64,000 bases of DNA from Parerythrobacter lacustris (GTDB lineage: Bacteria > Pseudomonadota > Alphaproteobacteria > Sphingomonadales > Sphingomonadaceae). The stretch spans positions 186,001 through 250,000 of the forward strand of contig NZ_JANKHH010000005.1 of the NCBI RefSeq assembly GCF_024626475.1. The letters run 5' to 3'. Position 1 is the first letter of the stretch. Every line of letters begins with the position of its first letter. The notes beneath the pieces were generated by a model. That model was not told the origin of the DNA and ran no database searches. It was given only the letters and a program-made list of their open reading frames with translations. Positions 53,510 through 62,377 of this stretch are shown one piece after another. Both the position numbers and the translations under genes were made by a program.

Positions 53510-54876
53510 GCCGCCGTTGGTACTGGTTCTGCCGGAGGTTTCCACCCTTCGCGGACCCACAACACGGCGAGCGCAGCCACGAACATGCACCCGCCCGATA
53601 TGCGCAGCACATTGCGAGGATCGCCGCCCAGCAGCCCGTCGTAGAGGCCGAGACCGATCTGCACGAAGCCGAAATTGACCGAGCTCATCACAAAAGCGAA
53701 CAGCAGCATCGGGATCACGATCATCATGTTGAAGATGCCCATGTAGACCCCGACCCTTTCAGCCGGGATGCAGCCGGACAGAATGACGTAGGGATTGCCC
53801 ATAATGCTGCCCCAGGCGAGGCCGACGCCGACGATCACCACGAACAGCATCGTCTTGTCGGTCACTCCGGGCAGCAACAGCATCGAGATCCCGCCGGCCG
53901 CCAGCGCCAGCGCATGCAGCGGCCCTGCGCCGATCCGCTTCGCAACCGGCACCATGGCGAATGCGCCGACGAAGGCGATGCCGTTGTAGAACGCCGCCAT
54001 TTCGCCATTGGTCAGCACCGCCTGCCGGAAGCCGTCGCTCGCCGCGTCGGAGGTGCCGTAGACGCTGCGGCTGATGGTGTAGATTACATAGCCCCAGTAT
54101 CCCGCCATGGCGAACCACTGGAACAGCATCATGATGCCGAGCTTGCGCATCGGCAGGGGCATCTCGCGGATCGCCGAGCCGATCTCGCGGAAGGTTGCAG
54201 CAAAGCCTTTGGGCTGCCGTTCGATCCACCCGCGCTCCTGCTCGGTCAGCGGAAGTTCGGGCACACGGGTAACCGACCAGATGATGGTCGCCAGCGAAAG
54301 CACCGCGCCGACCCAGAAAACCGCGCGCACGGTGTAGGGAATGTTGTGCTCGTCTACCCAGTCGCGGTCCATCCCCATCAGCACCAGCACCGAGGGAGTG
54401 AGGAACGCCAGCATCTGCGCAAGGCCGGTAAAGGCGCTTTGCGTCAGGAACCCGGTTTGCCTCTGCTCGGGATTGAGCCGGTCGGCGACATAGGCGCGGT
54501 AGGGCTCCATGGTGATGTTGTTTCCGGCATCGAGGATCCACAGCCACGCCACCGCCGACATGATCGAGGCCGACAGCGGCATGAAAAACAGACCAACCGC
54601 GCACATGATCGCACCGACGAGGAAATAGGGCGTCCGCCGTCCGAGCCGCGACAGCGTCCGGTCGCTCAGCGCGCCGACGATCGGCTGGACGATCAGCCCG
54701 GTGATCGGGCCGGCCAGTTGCAGCAGCGGCAACTGGCTCTCTTCCGCCCCGAGGAACGAGTAGATCGGTCCCATATTGCCCTGCTGCAGCCCGAAGCTGA
54801 ACTGCAGCCCGAGGAACCCCAGGTTCATGCTCAATATCTGGCCGATCGTGAGATGCGGCTTGCGCGATTCGTCCAT
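53506..54876 (-). CDS. MFS sugar transporter (SLC45/GPH-like)
   Basis: A 456-residue inner-membrane carrier with about twelve helices. The opening [20 protein letters not shown] (about 13-32), the DRT-RLGRR loop between helices 2 and 3, and the [16 protein letters not shown] segment fit the sucrose/maltose proton symporters of the SLC45-like MFS group. The ATG at 54876 is used because an AGGA lies just upstream; the earlier TTG at 54927 is inside the LacI operator. First gene of the operon transporter-GH36-galT-galK-GH68. It probably carries the trisaccharide from the periplasm after the TonB receptor has brought it in. Confidence 0.9.
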   Translation of the reverse strand: MDESRKPHLTIGQILSMNLGFLGLQFSFGLQQGNMGPIYSFLGAEESQLPLLQLAGPITGLIVQPIVGALSDRTLSRLGRRTPYFLVGAIMCAVGLFFMPLSASIMSAVAWLWILDAGNNITMEPYRAYVADRLNPEQRQTGFLTQSAFTGLAQMLAFLTPSVLVLMGMDRDWVDEHNIPYTVRAVFWVGAVLSLATIIWSVTRVPELPLTEQERGWIERQPKGFAATFREIGSAIREMPLPMRKLGIMMLFQWFAMAGYWGYVIYTISRSVYGTSDAASDGFRQAVLTNGEMAAFYNGIAFVGAFAMVPVAKRIGAGPLHALALAAGGISMLLLPGVTDKTMLFVVIVGVGLAWGSIMGNPYVILSGCIPAERVGVYMGIFNMMIVIPMLLFAFVMSSVNFGFVQIGLGLYDGLLGGDPRNVLRISGGCMFVAALAVLWVREGWKPPAEPVPTAA

Positions 54877-54913
54877 TTTTCCTGTCTCCCGTGGCACCGG
54901 GTGTAGCATCAAT

Positions 54914-54925
54914 GCAATCGATTGC
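54914..54925. promoter_or_regulatory. LacI-type operator O4 (galactoside operon promoter)
   Basis: Perfect GCAATCGATTGC palindrome, 38 bases upstream of the MFS gene start, in the 111-base gap between it and the SSS symporter gene. It places the five-gene operon under the same regulator as the receptor unit and GH32. Confidence 0.82.
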
Positions 54926-54987
54926 AAAAATGTGTAATGCCACCGGCGATAGGATACCTTGGCGATATGCGATTTGGCGCAGGAGAA

Positions 54988-56493
54988 TCAGTCGAAAACG
55001 CCGCGAATCTCTGCCTCTTCAAGCACCGCCTCCTCGCGAAACAGCGCCAGCCCGATCCACTCGGCGCGCCGCCTCAGAACGAAGCGGTTGAACCCCAGCG
55101 CGGCGGCGACCGAGGTGGCGAGCGTTACCACCATGAAATCGATGTAGTGCAGGCCGACCCATGCGGCGAAGTCCTGGTTGAAAGTGAACAGGCCATAGAG
55201 CGCGATGCCGCTGACGACCCCCGCAATCGCCGCGCGCGCTGCCACGTTGCGGAACAATAGCCCGACGACGAAGGCGCTGAGGATCGGCATCGAGGACAAG
55301 CCGTTCAGCTGTTGCAGCAGGTTGATGATGCTTTCCGCATTCTGGAACACCGGCACCATGATCAGCGCGAGCACGGTAGCAATCACGCTGACGAATGCGC
55401 CCAGCTTCCAGTGGTCGGCGACCTTGCCGACGAAGCGTTCGTGGAAGTCGACCGAATAGAGAGCCACGGTCGAATTCAGCACCGCGCTGAAAGTGGTGAT
55501 GACAGCCGCCGCGACCATCGCCGCGAAAGCGCCCGAGAGCCATGTCGGCAGCACTTCGGCCACCAGCCGGCCGTAAGCCGCATCGCCCACATCGCCGAAC
55601 AGCTTGTAGGCGACCACGCCGGGGATCACCACAATCGGCGGGACTACCAGAATGCGCACGGCAGCGGCGGCGAACACGCCCTTCTGCGCCTCGCGCACCG
55701 TCGGGGCGGCCATCGCCTTCTGGGTGATGTTCTGGTTGGTCGACCAGTAGAAGATCTGGATGAACGCCATGCCGGTGAACAGCGTGTGGAATGGGATCGG
55801 GCTGTCTGAGGCGCCGACCATGCTAAGCCGCTCGGCCGGCACGCCGCTGACGATATCGAAATCGACCGCCGCCAGCGCGAGGAACACGATGACCAGCGCG
55901 AGGCCGAGGATGCCGATGCCGGAGAACGTGTCCATTACCGCGACCGCGCGCAGGCCTCCGAAGATGGTGTAGGCTGCCCCGATCAGGGCGAGTGCGATGG
56001 CGAACCCGATAAGCGGCACGCTCTCGCCGAACAGCGATTGCAGAAACAGCCCGCCAGAATAGAGGGCGGCCGGCAGGTAGATCAGGACATTGCCGACCAG
56101 GAATATCCCGGCGATCAGCGTGCGGATCGAGCGCCCGTCATAGCGCCGCTCGAGCAGCTCGGTCACGGTGGTGCAGTTGTAGCGGTAGTAGAGCGGCACG
56201 AAGACGAAGGCGAGCGTCATAAGCCCGACGAAACCGGCGATCTCCCACCACGCCAGCAGCAGCATCTGGTTGCCGTTCATGCCGACCAACTGGTCGGTAG
56301 AGAGGTTGGTCAGGGTGATCGACCCGGCGACGAAAAACCATGTCAGTCCCTTGCCGGCGAGGAACACGTCCTGCCCCGAGCCGTCGTGTTTTGCACTGCG
56401 GACTTTCCACCAGGTCAGCAGGCCCACAAGGGCGGTTAGTCCGGCGAAGACCAGCAATTGCACCGCATCGATGCCCGCACCAACCGAACCCAT
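54988..56493 (-). CDS. Sodium/solute symporter (SSS, SLC5-like)
   Basis: A 501-residue Na+-coupled symporter of the PF00474 type, like vSGLT, with about 13-14 membrane helices. The opening helix, LTNLSTDQLVGMNGNQM (about 57-73, a family signature) and the central YTIFGGLRAVAVMDTFS segment are visible. Galactose or glucose is a likely substrate given galK and galT. The ATG at 56493 has GGGAGGGG close upstream; the earlier in-frame start lacks one. It is divergent from the GH42 gene, 59 bases apart, and has no operator of its own in view. Confidence 0.9.
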   Translation of the reverse strand: MGSVGAGIDAVQLLVFAGLTALVGLLTWWKVRSAKHDGSGQDVFLAGKGLTWFFVAGSITLTNLSTDQLVGMNGNQMLLLAWWEIAGFVGLMTLAFVFVPLYYRYNCTTVTELLERRYDGRSIRTLIAGIFLVGNVLIYLPAALYSGGLFLQSLFGESVPLIGFAIALALIGAAYTIFGGLRAVAVMDTFSGIGILGLALVIVFLALAAVDFDIVSGVPAERLSMVGASDSPIPFHTLFTGMAFIQIFYWSTNQNITQKAMAAPTVREAQKGVFAAAAVRILVVPPIVVIPGVVAYKLFGDVGDAAYGRLVAEVLPTWLSGAFAAMVAAAVITTFSAVLNSTVALYSVDFHERFVGKVADHWKLGAFVSVIATVLALIMVPVFQNAESIINLLQQLNGLSSMPILSAFVVGLLFRNVAARAAIAGVVSGIALYGLFTFNQDFAAWVGLHYIDFMVVTLATSVAAALGFNRFVLRRRAEWIGLALFREEAVLEEAEIRGVFD

Positions 56494-56552
56494 GCGACCC
56501 CTCCCATCTTCCCGCTGGCATCCATCGCACAATCCGCGATAGACGCAAGCGC

Positions 56553-58430
56553 ATGGAATCGACGATGCATCTGGGCGTGTGCTACTATCCCGAACACTGG
56601 CCCGAAACCCGCTGGGCCGAGGATGCGCGGCTGATGCGGGAAGTGGGCCTGACCCGCGTCCGCATCGGCGAATTCGCGTGGAGCCGGATCGAGCCCGCTC
56701 CGGGCCGTTTCGACTGGGGTTGGCTCGACCGCGCGGTCGAAACGCTGCACGCCGCCGGCTTGAGCATCATTATGGGCACGCCCACCGCGACCCCGCCCAA
56801 GTGGCTGGTCGACCGGATGCCCGACATGGTTCCGTTAGACCGCGATGGCAGGTCGCGTGGCTTCGGCTCGCGCCGCCATTATTGCTTCAGCCATGCGGGT
56901 TATCGCGAGGAAGCGGCGCGGATCACCCGCGCCGTGGCGGAGCGATACGGCGCGCATCCCGGTGTGGTCGCCTGGCAGACCGACAACGAATACGGCTGCC
57001 ACGACACCGTACAGAGCTTCTCGCCAGCCGCGCGCGATGCGTTTCCCCGCTGGCTGGCCGACCGATACGGTACGGTCGGTGCGCTCAACGAGGCATGGGG
57101 CAACGTCTTCTGGTCGATGGAGTACCGCGGCTTCGACGAGATAGAATTGCCCAACCTGACCGTGACCGAGGTCAATCCCGCGCACTGGCTGGCGTTCCGG
57201 CGTTTCTCCTCCGACCAGGTCGTCAGCTTCAACCGGGCGCAGGTCGAAATCCTGCGTGAACTGTCCCCCGGGCGTGATGTCACGCACAACGCGATGGGCT
57301 TCTACACCGGCTATGACCACCACGATCTCGCCGCCGATCTCGATGTGCTGGGCTGGGACAGCTACCCACTCGGCTTCCTCGAGATGTTCCGCTTCAGCGA
57401 GGAGGACAAGCGGCGGTACGCGCGGCAGGGCCACCCCGACATCGCCGCCTTCCACCACGATCTCTATCGCGGCTGCGCGAAAGGCGGGCGCTGGTCGGTG
57501 CTCGAACAGCAGCCCGGGCCTGTCAACTGGGCGCGCTACAACCCCGCGCCGCTGCCCGGAATGGTACGGTTGTGGACCCTCGAAGCCTATGCCCACGGAG
57601 CCGAGCTGGTGAGCTATTTCCGCTGGAGGCAATTTCCCAAGGCGCAGGAGCAAATGCACGCCGGGTTGCTGCGACCCGATGGGGAACCCGCGCCAGCGCT
57701 GGCGGAAGTCCGGCAGGTTGCGGCGGAACTGGACCAGCTTGGGCAAGCGGGCGAGGCGGTCAAGCACGCCGCGCTGGTGTTCGACTATGCTGGCGAATGG
57801 ATGACCCAGAGCCAGCCGCAGGGGGAGGGGCGTTCGGCACTGTGGGCCGCTATGGCGTGCTACAGCGCGTTGCGGAGACTGGGGCTCAACGTCGACATAC
57901 TGCCGCCGACCGCAGCACTGGTGGGCTACTCCCTGATCGTCGTCCCCTGCCTGCCAACCGTACCGGCGACGTTGATCGGTGCGCTGGATGCAGGAGAGGC
58001 GCAGATCGTCATCGGCCCCCGCTTCGGCAGCCGCGACACGGACTTTGCCATTCCTGACGCGCTGGTCGACCCGGATGTCGAGCGCCTGCTGCGCGGCAAG
58101 GTGGTGCGATCGGAGAGCCTGGCGGACCGGATCGCGATGGAGGGCGATGGCTGGCAGGCGCGCGGTTGGCTCGACCATTATGAGGGCGACGCGGAGCCTG
58201 AATTCGTCACCTCGGACGGATGGGTCACCGGCTATCGGCTCGGTAGGCTGCGCCTCTGCACCGCATGGCCCGAGGGCACCTTCATCGAAAGGCTGGTCGA
58301 GCGGGCAGCGAACGACGCTGGCCTGCCTGCCGTTGCCCTCGCCGAAGGCATCAGGCGGCGAAGCTGCGGCAATCGGAATTTCGCGTTCGATTACACCAGC
58401 GGCACAGTCTGCATCGATCCACCGGTATGA
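56553..58430 (+). CDS. GH42 beta-galactosidase
   Basis: A 625-residue GH42 enzyme that removes terminal beta-galactose. The N-terminus MHLGVCYYPEHWPE is typical; the acid/base is in WQTDNEYGC (Glu146) and the nucleophile in WSVLEQQPG (Glu318), with trimerisation and beta domains after. No signal peptide, so it is cytoplasmic. The start could be ATG 56553 or 56565. It adds beta-galactoside use to a locus otherwise built for alpha-galactosides, and shares its upstream gap with the SSS symporter. No LacI operator word was found in front of it. Confidence 0.92.
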   Translation: MESTMHLGVCYYPEHWPETRWAEDARLMREVGLTRVRIGEFAWSRIEPAPGRFDWGWLDRAVETLHAAGLSIIMGTPTATPPKWLVDRMPDMVPLDRDGRSRGFGSRRHYCFSHAGYREEAARITRAVAERYGAHPGVVAWQTDNEYGCHDTVQSFSPAARDAFPRWLADRYGTVGALNEAWGNVFWSMEYRGFDEIELPNLTVTEVNPAHWLAFRRFSSDQVVSFNRAQVEILRELSPGRDVTHNAMGFYTGYDHHDLAADLDVLGWDSYPLGFLEMFRFSEEDKRRYARQGHPDIAAFHHDLYRGCAKGGRWSVLEQQPGPVNWARYNPAPLPGMVRLWTLEAYAHGAELVSYFRWRQFPKAQEQMHAGLLRPDGEPAPALAEVRQVAAELDQLGQAGEAVKHAALVFDYAGEWMTQSQPQGEGRSALWAAMACYSALRRLGLNVDILPPTAALVGYSLIVVPCLPTVPATLIGALDAGEAQIVIGPRFGSRDTDFAIPDALVDPDVERLLRGKVVRSESLADRIAMEGDGWQARGWLDHYEGDAEPEFVTSDGWVTGYRLGRLRLCTAWPEGTFIERLVERAANDAGLPAVALAEGIRRRSCGNRNFAFDYTSGTVCIDPPV

Positions 58431-58513
58431 CCTTGGCGCGTGACCGCGTAGGGAACTCTCGATGACACCCAAGTTCGAACGGGTCCGAAACCGTCCGCCG
58501 CTCGCTGCTCCCC

Positions 58514-59113
58514 GTGCTGGGCGAATTGAAGCGCGAGCGCTATGCCCCTGAACTGGCCCAGGCGATCAACCAGGGACACTTCGACCTCGATCTCGTAGAA
58601 CATCGTTTCCAGCTCGACACCGAAGCAGGAGCCGCTGGCTTCCTTCAAGAACTAGCCTCGAGCGCGAACCGCCCAAGATTGGTTGACGACCTTTCGGTTG
58701 ATCGGGCGCAGTTCGTGCAGACTCGAGTGCCCGGTACGGTCGTTGAACACGAGGGGAGCAAATCCCTTGTCAGTGGTGGTAGCTACTCACGCAACGGAGA
58801 AATGGTCAATCTCACTTTCTACAAGCTGCAGGGGCAGGTAGGAATCGAACTCTACTGGGATGGTTGGCCAGATGTGTCGTTCCCTCGGATCATTCCGGTA
58901 AAATTCGGCAACAAGACGCTGCCGAAGATGGTTGAGTATGAGCGCAATGGTCCAGCCGCCAATGCAGATGCTTTCAACGTCAACGGCTATTGGGTCACCG
59001 ATGCGCTAAAGCAAGCAGACAGCCTAGAAATCGGATCTGAGACAGAAATCGCTCCATTGGAGCTTCCTACAGGCAGCCTCTACCAGACTGGCTTGGCGCT
59101 AGAAAGTTGCTGA
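58514..59113 (+). CDS. Orphan hypothetical protein at the island end
   Basis: A 199-residue frame beginning with GTG. I recognise no family. It starts with charged helical sequence (ELKRERYAPELAQAINQGHF), then a mixed region with YWVTDALKQADSLEIGSE near the end. There is no signal peptide or membrane helix. The same frame can be read back to 58466 without a start codon, so the N-terminus may be cut off, as by recombination. Its base composition is lower in GC than that of the sugar genes, like the integrase remnant. It lies 125 bases from the tRNA-Thr border. Confidence 0.45.
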   Translation: MLGELKRERYAPELAQAINQGHFDLDLVEHRFQLDTEAGAAGFLQELASSANRPRLVDDLSVDRAQFVQTRVPGTVVEHEGSKSLVSGGSYSRNGEMVNLTFYKLQGQVGIELYWDGWPDVSFPRIIPVKFGNKTLPKMVEYERNGPAANADAFNVNGYWVTDALKQADSLEIGSETEIAPLELPTGSLYQTGLALESC

Positions 59114-59185
59114 TTCGTTTGGTCGCCACCGGAGTGCGAACGACCGCGAACGTTTGTGAATTCACCCCTGATGGGCACGCGCATT

Positions 59186-59206
59186 TTCCATGGATATCCC
59201 ATGGAA
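59186..59206. repeat. Inverted repeat beside the tRNA-Thr border
   Basis: TTCCATGG (59186-59193), a 5-base spacer and CCATGGAA (59199-59206) form a perfect 8-bp inverted repeat, 32 bases from the 3' end of tRNA-Thr. It may be a recombination accessory site or simply a terminator-like fold. Confidence 0.4.
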
Positions 59207-59238
59207 GGGAGCCATGATCTACATAAATCATTGAAAAA

Positions 59239-59313
59239 TGGTGCTGCTGGGGAGGATTGAACTCCCGGCCTCACCCTTACCAAGGGTGCGCTCTACCACT
59301 GAGCTACAGCAGC
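59239..59313 (-). tRNA. tRNA-Thr(GGT)
   Basis: A complete tRNA on the minus strand: acceptor GCTGCTG pairs with CAGCAGC, the D arm carries AGCTCAGTGGTAGAGC, the anticodon loop TTGGTAA (anticodon GGT) is held by CACCC and GGGTG, and the T arm is GGGAGTTCAATCCTCCC. The 3' CCA is encoded (59239-59241). Its 3' end is repeated at 37248-37279, which marks it as the attachment gene for the island. Confidence 0.96.
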
Positions 59314-59434
59314 CTGTCCAAGGCGCGGGCCTATTGTCGTGCGCCACGCGATTGTCAAGCCAAGCTTGAGCGTTTTAGCTGTGCTAACGCTCCGCCGCTT
59401 GAGCGCGAACAGGATTAGCGGCAAGGCGTTTCGC

Positions 59435-59584
59435 ATGAATGAAGAGACCGGCAAGAACATATCGCGCGAAGAGCGGCTCGCGGCCAAACTGCGCGAGAAC
59501 CTGCGCCGCAGGAAGGCACAGGCGCGGCAAATGGGCGGCGAATCGGGCGAAAGCGGGGTTTCCAAAGATGTCGCGAATAGCTAA
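59435..59584 (+). CDS. Small basic conserved protein
   Basis: A 49-residue protein starting [19 protein letters not shown] and rich in Arg and Lys over residues 12-30 ([10 protein letters not shown]). Short proteins with this arrangement are common in sphingomonads as conserved hypotheticals. No membrane segment. The ATG at 59435 was chosen over an earlier in-frame start because the sequence before it overlaps the tRNA-Thr promoter region and is unlike the family. It lies 35 bases before gpmA. Confidence 0.6.
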   Translation: MNEETGKNISREERLAAKLRENLRRRKAQARQMGGESGESGVSKDVANS

Positions 59585-59619
59585 CGCGACTTGCTCCTGA
59601 CACACGGCGGAGCGTTTCC

Positions 59620-60306
59620 TTGCCCAAGCTCATTCTAGTTCGCCACGGCCAGAGCCAGTGGAACCTCGAAAACCGCTTCACCGGCTGGTGGGATGTCGAC
59701 CTGACCGAGCAGGGCGAGGCCGAAGCGCGCGCCGCCGGCGATCTGCTGCGCGAGCGGGGCCTGCTGCCGACCGCCGCCTTCACCTCGCTCCAGACCCGCG
59801 CGATCAAGACGCTGCAATTCGCGCTGGAGCATTGCGGCAGGCTGTGGATTCCCGAAACCAAGGACTGGCGGCTCAATGAACGCCACTATGGCGGACTGAC
59901 CGGTCTCGACAAGCAGCAGACCCGCGAACGCCACGGCGACGAGCAGGTCCATATCTGGCGCCGCAGCTTCGACGTGCCGCCGCCGGATATGGAGCCGGGC
60001 AGCGACTACGATCTCGCGTCCGATCCGCGCTACGCCGGGATCGCGGTGCCGCAGACCGAAAGCCTCAAGCTGACCATCGAGCGCGTCTTACCCTATTGGG
60101 AAAGCGCGATTCTGCCGGTGCTGGCGAGCGGCGAGACGGTGATCATCTCCGCCCACGGCAATTCGCTGCGCGCGCTGGTCAAGCATCTCTCCGGCATTTC
60201 GGACGAGGACATCACCGGGCTCGAAATCCCGACCGGCCAGCCGATCGTCTATGAATTCGACGGCGCGATGACTCCGGGCGAACGCTATTACCTGAAGGAC
60301 AGCTGA
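59620..60306 (+). CDS. gpmA: 2,3-bisphosphoglycerate-dependent phosphoglycerate mutase
   Basis: GpmA interconverts 3- and 2-phosphoglycerate in glycolysis. The 228-residue protein has the phosphohistidine motif [12 protein letters not shown] (His9), [10 protein letters not shown] (about 86-95) and [10 protein letters not shown] with the second His. TTG start with GGAG 8 bases upstream. purE begins 1 base after its stop. Confidence 0.94.
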   Translation: MPKLILVRHGQSQWNLENRFTGWWDVDLTEQGEAEARAAGDLLRERGLLPTAAFTSLQTRAIKTLQFALEHCGRLWIPETKDWRLNERHYGGLTGLDKQQTRERHGDEQVHIWRRSFDVPPPDMEPGSDYDLASDPRYAGIAVPQTESLKLTIERVLPYWESAILPVLASGETVIISAHGNSLRALVKHLSGISDEDITGLEIPTGQPIVYEFDGAMTPGERYYLKDS

Positions 60307-60307
60307 G

Positions 60308-60805
60308 ATGGCCGAGGGGGCAAACAAGGCGAAAATCGCCATCGTGATGGGCAGCCAGTCCGACTGGCCGACCATGCGCTGCGCCGCCGAGGTACTGCAA
60401 GAGCTCGGCGTGGAGAGCGACGTGCGCATCGTGTCGGCCCACCGCACGCCCGACCGGATGTACGATTTCGCCAGGGGCGCGGAGGCCGAAGGCATCCGGT
60501 TGATCATTGCCGGGGCAGGAGGTGCGGCGCACCTGCCGGGCATGCTTTCCGCGTTGACCCATCTCCCGGTGCTCGGTGTACCGGTGCAGTCGAAGGCGCT
60601 GAGCGGGCAGGACAGCCTGCTGTCCATCGTCCAGATGCCGGCAGGGATCCCGACCGCGACCTTCGCCATCGGCGAGGCGGGCGCGACCAATGCCGGGCTC
60701 TATGCCGCAGCGATCCTCGCGCTGGGCGATCCTGCGCTGACGCAGCGCCTGAAGGACTGGCGCGCGGCGCGGACGGAATCGGTCAGCGAACGGCCCGAAG
60801 GATGA
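60308..60805 (+). CDS. purE: N5-carboxyaminoimidazole ribonucleotide mutase
   Basis: PurE moves the carboxyl group of N5-CAIR to make CAIR in purine synthesis. The 165-residue product has [10 protein letters not shown] (about 14-23) and [10 protein letters not shown] with the catalytic His, and [11 protein letters not shown]. It is followed 7 bases later by purK, which makes its substrate. Confidence 0.95.
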   Translation: MAEGANKAKIAIVMGSQSDWPTMRCAAEVLQELGVESDVRIVSAHRTPDRMYDFARGAEAEGIRLIIAGAGGAAHLPGMLSALTHLPVLGVPVQSKALSGQDSLLSIVQMPAGIPTATFAIGEAGATNAGLYAAAILALGDPALTQRLKDWRAARTESVSERPEG

Positions 60806-60812
60806 TCGCAAG

Positions 60813-61868
60813 ATGATCGCACCGGGGGGAACGATCGGCATTCTCGGTGGCGGCCAACTTGGCCGGATGCTGGCGATGGCCGCAGTGCAGCTGGGCTATC
60901 GCTGCATCGGCTATGCGCCTCAGGGCGATAATGTCGCGGCAGACGTCTGCGCGGACTTCTTCACCAACAGGTGGGACGATGCGCAGGCGATCGCCGCCTT
61001 CGCGCAGCAGTGCGACGTCATCACCTGGGAATTCGAGAACGTGCCGGTTGCACCGCTGCTGCCGATCGCCGAGCGGCTCGCCCCGCACCCGCGCGCGCTG
61101 GAGACCGCGCAGGACCGGCTCAATGAAAAGCGCTTCGTCGAGGATCACGGCGGCCAGCCGGCCGCCTATGCCGCGATCGACACCATGAGCGGGCTCTTGG
61201 ACGCGGTCGACCGGCTTGGCGCGCCGGGCATCCTCAAGACCCGCCGCGACGGCTACGACGGCAAGGGCCAGTGGCGGATCGACAGCGTGCGCGATGCCGA
61301 AGGGATGCGCCTACCCGACATGCCGACGATCTATGAAGCCTTTGTCGAGTTCGAGGCGGAGTTCTCGGTCATCCTCGTCCGCGGGCACGACGGCGAAATC
61401 CGCTATTGGGATTCGACCCGCAACCTACATGTCGGCGGCATCCTGTCGCAATCGATCTGGCCGACCGGCCCGGTGGTGGAAGCGCAGGTCGCCAAGGCGC
61501 GCGAGCTCTCGGCCAAGGTCGCGCAGGCGCTGGGCTATGTCGGGGTGCTGACGCTCGAATTCTTTGCCACGCGCGAGGGCCCGGTGTTCAACGAGATGGC
61601 ACCGCGGGTGCATAACTCCGGCCACTGGACGATCGAAGGCGCGGCCACCAGCCAGTTCGAGAACCACATCCGCGCCATCTGCGGCCTGCCGCTGGGCGAT
61701 ACCGCAACCATCGCGACCTCGGTCGAGATGACCAACCTCGTCGGCAAGGATGCAGGCGGCGCGCAGCAATGCCTCGGCGATCCGACGGCGCATCTGCATC
61801 TCTACGGCAAGGCCAAGGCGCGCGAGGGGCGCAAGATGGGGCATGTGACGCGGGTCGCCTTCGGGTGA
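60813..61868 (+). CDS. purK: N5-carboxyaminoimidazole ribonucleotide synthase
   Basis: PurK uses ATP and bicarbonate to make N5-CAIR. The 351-residue ATP-grasp enzyme opens with IGILGGGQLGRML (about residues 8-20), has the TWEFENVP segment, the LKTRRDGYDGKGQ ATP loop and the NEMAPRVHNSGHWTIEGA ending. Its stop overlaps the start of folA by 4 bp. Confidence 0.95.
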   Translation: MIAPGGTIGILGGGQLGRMLAMAAVQLGYRCIGYAPQGDNVAADVCADFFTNRWDDAQAIAAFAQQCDVITWEFENVPVAPLLPIAERLAPHPRALETAQDRLNEKRFVEDHGGQPAAYAAIDTMSGLLDAVDRLGAPGILKTRRDGYDGKGQWRIDSVRDAEGMRLPDMPTIYEAFVEFEAEFSVILVRGHDGEIRYWDSTRNLHVGGILSQSIWPTGPVVEAQVAKARELSAKVAQALGYVGVLTLEFFATREGPVFNEMAPRVHNSGHWTIEGAATSQFENHIRAICGLPLGDTATIATSVEMTNLVGKDAGGAQQCLGDPTAHLHLYGKAKAREGRKMGHVTRVAFG

Positions 61869-62377
61869 GTGGCGAAATCTTCCTGATCTATGCGCGCGCG
61901 GCAAACGGCACTATCGGGCGCGACGGTAAACTACCGTGGCATATCCCGGCCGATTTGAAGCGCTTCAAGGCGCTCACACTCGGCAAGTCGATGATCATGG
62001 GCCGCAAGACCTTCGAAAGCCTGCCGGGGCTGTTGCCGGGGCGGCGGCACATCGTGCTGACCCGGCGGCACGACTGGCATCCCGAAGGGGCGGATATCGC
62101 ACGTTCGGGCAACGAAGCACTGGCGTTGGCTGCGGCACACGATCCGGAAGCCGAAGTGGCGATCATCGGCGGTGCAGCAGTCTACGATGTGTATCGCCCG
62201 CTGGCGCAGCGCATCGAAGTAACCGAGGTCCATGCCGGGTATGACGGCGACACTTTCATGCCGCCGCTCGGCGCGGAATGGGAATCGGTCGCGCGCGAAG
62301 ACTTTCCGGCGGACGGCGGCCTGCCCGCCTACAGCTTCGTCACCTTTCGCCGCCACGACCCGGAGACCGCGCAATGA
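61865..62377 (+). CDS. folA: Dihydrofolate reductase
   Basis: DHFR reduces dihydrofolate with NADPH. The 170-residue protein shows IFLIYARAANGTIGRDGKLPWHIPADLKRFK split by residues 5-34, with the catalytic acid in PADLKRFK (Asp30), then MGRKTFESLP (45-54) and the IIGGAAVYD NADPH segment. The GTG at 61865 overlaps purK by 4 bp and fits the family N-terminus; earlier codons overlap purK. Its stop overlaps the dipeptidase start. Confidence 0.94.
   Translation: MSGEIFLIYARAANGTIGRDGKLPWHIPADLKRFKALTLGKSMIMGRKTFESLPGLLPGRRHIVLTRRHDWHPEGADIARSGNEALALAAAHDPEAEVAIIGGAAVYDVYRPLAQRIEVTEVHAGYDGDTFMPPLGAEWESVAREDFPADGGLPAYSFVTFRRHDPETAQ

Noticed and set aside
53506-54927. TTG at 54927 as the MFS transporter start
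   Set aside because: It also lies within a LacI operator; the ATG at 54876 has a ribosome site and a proper N-terminus.
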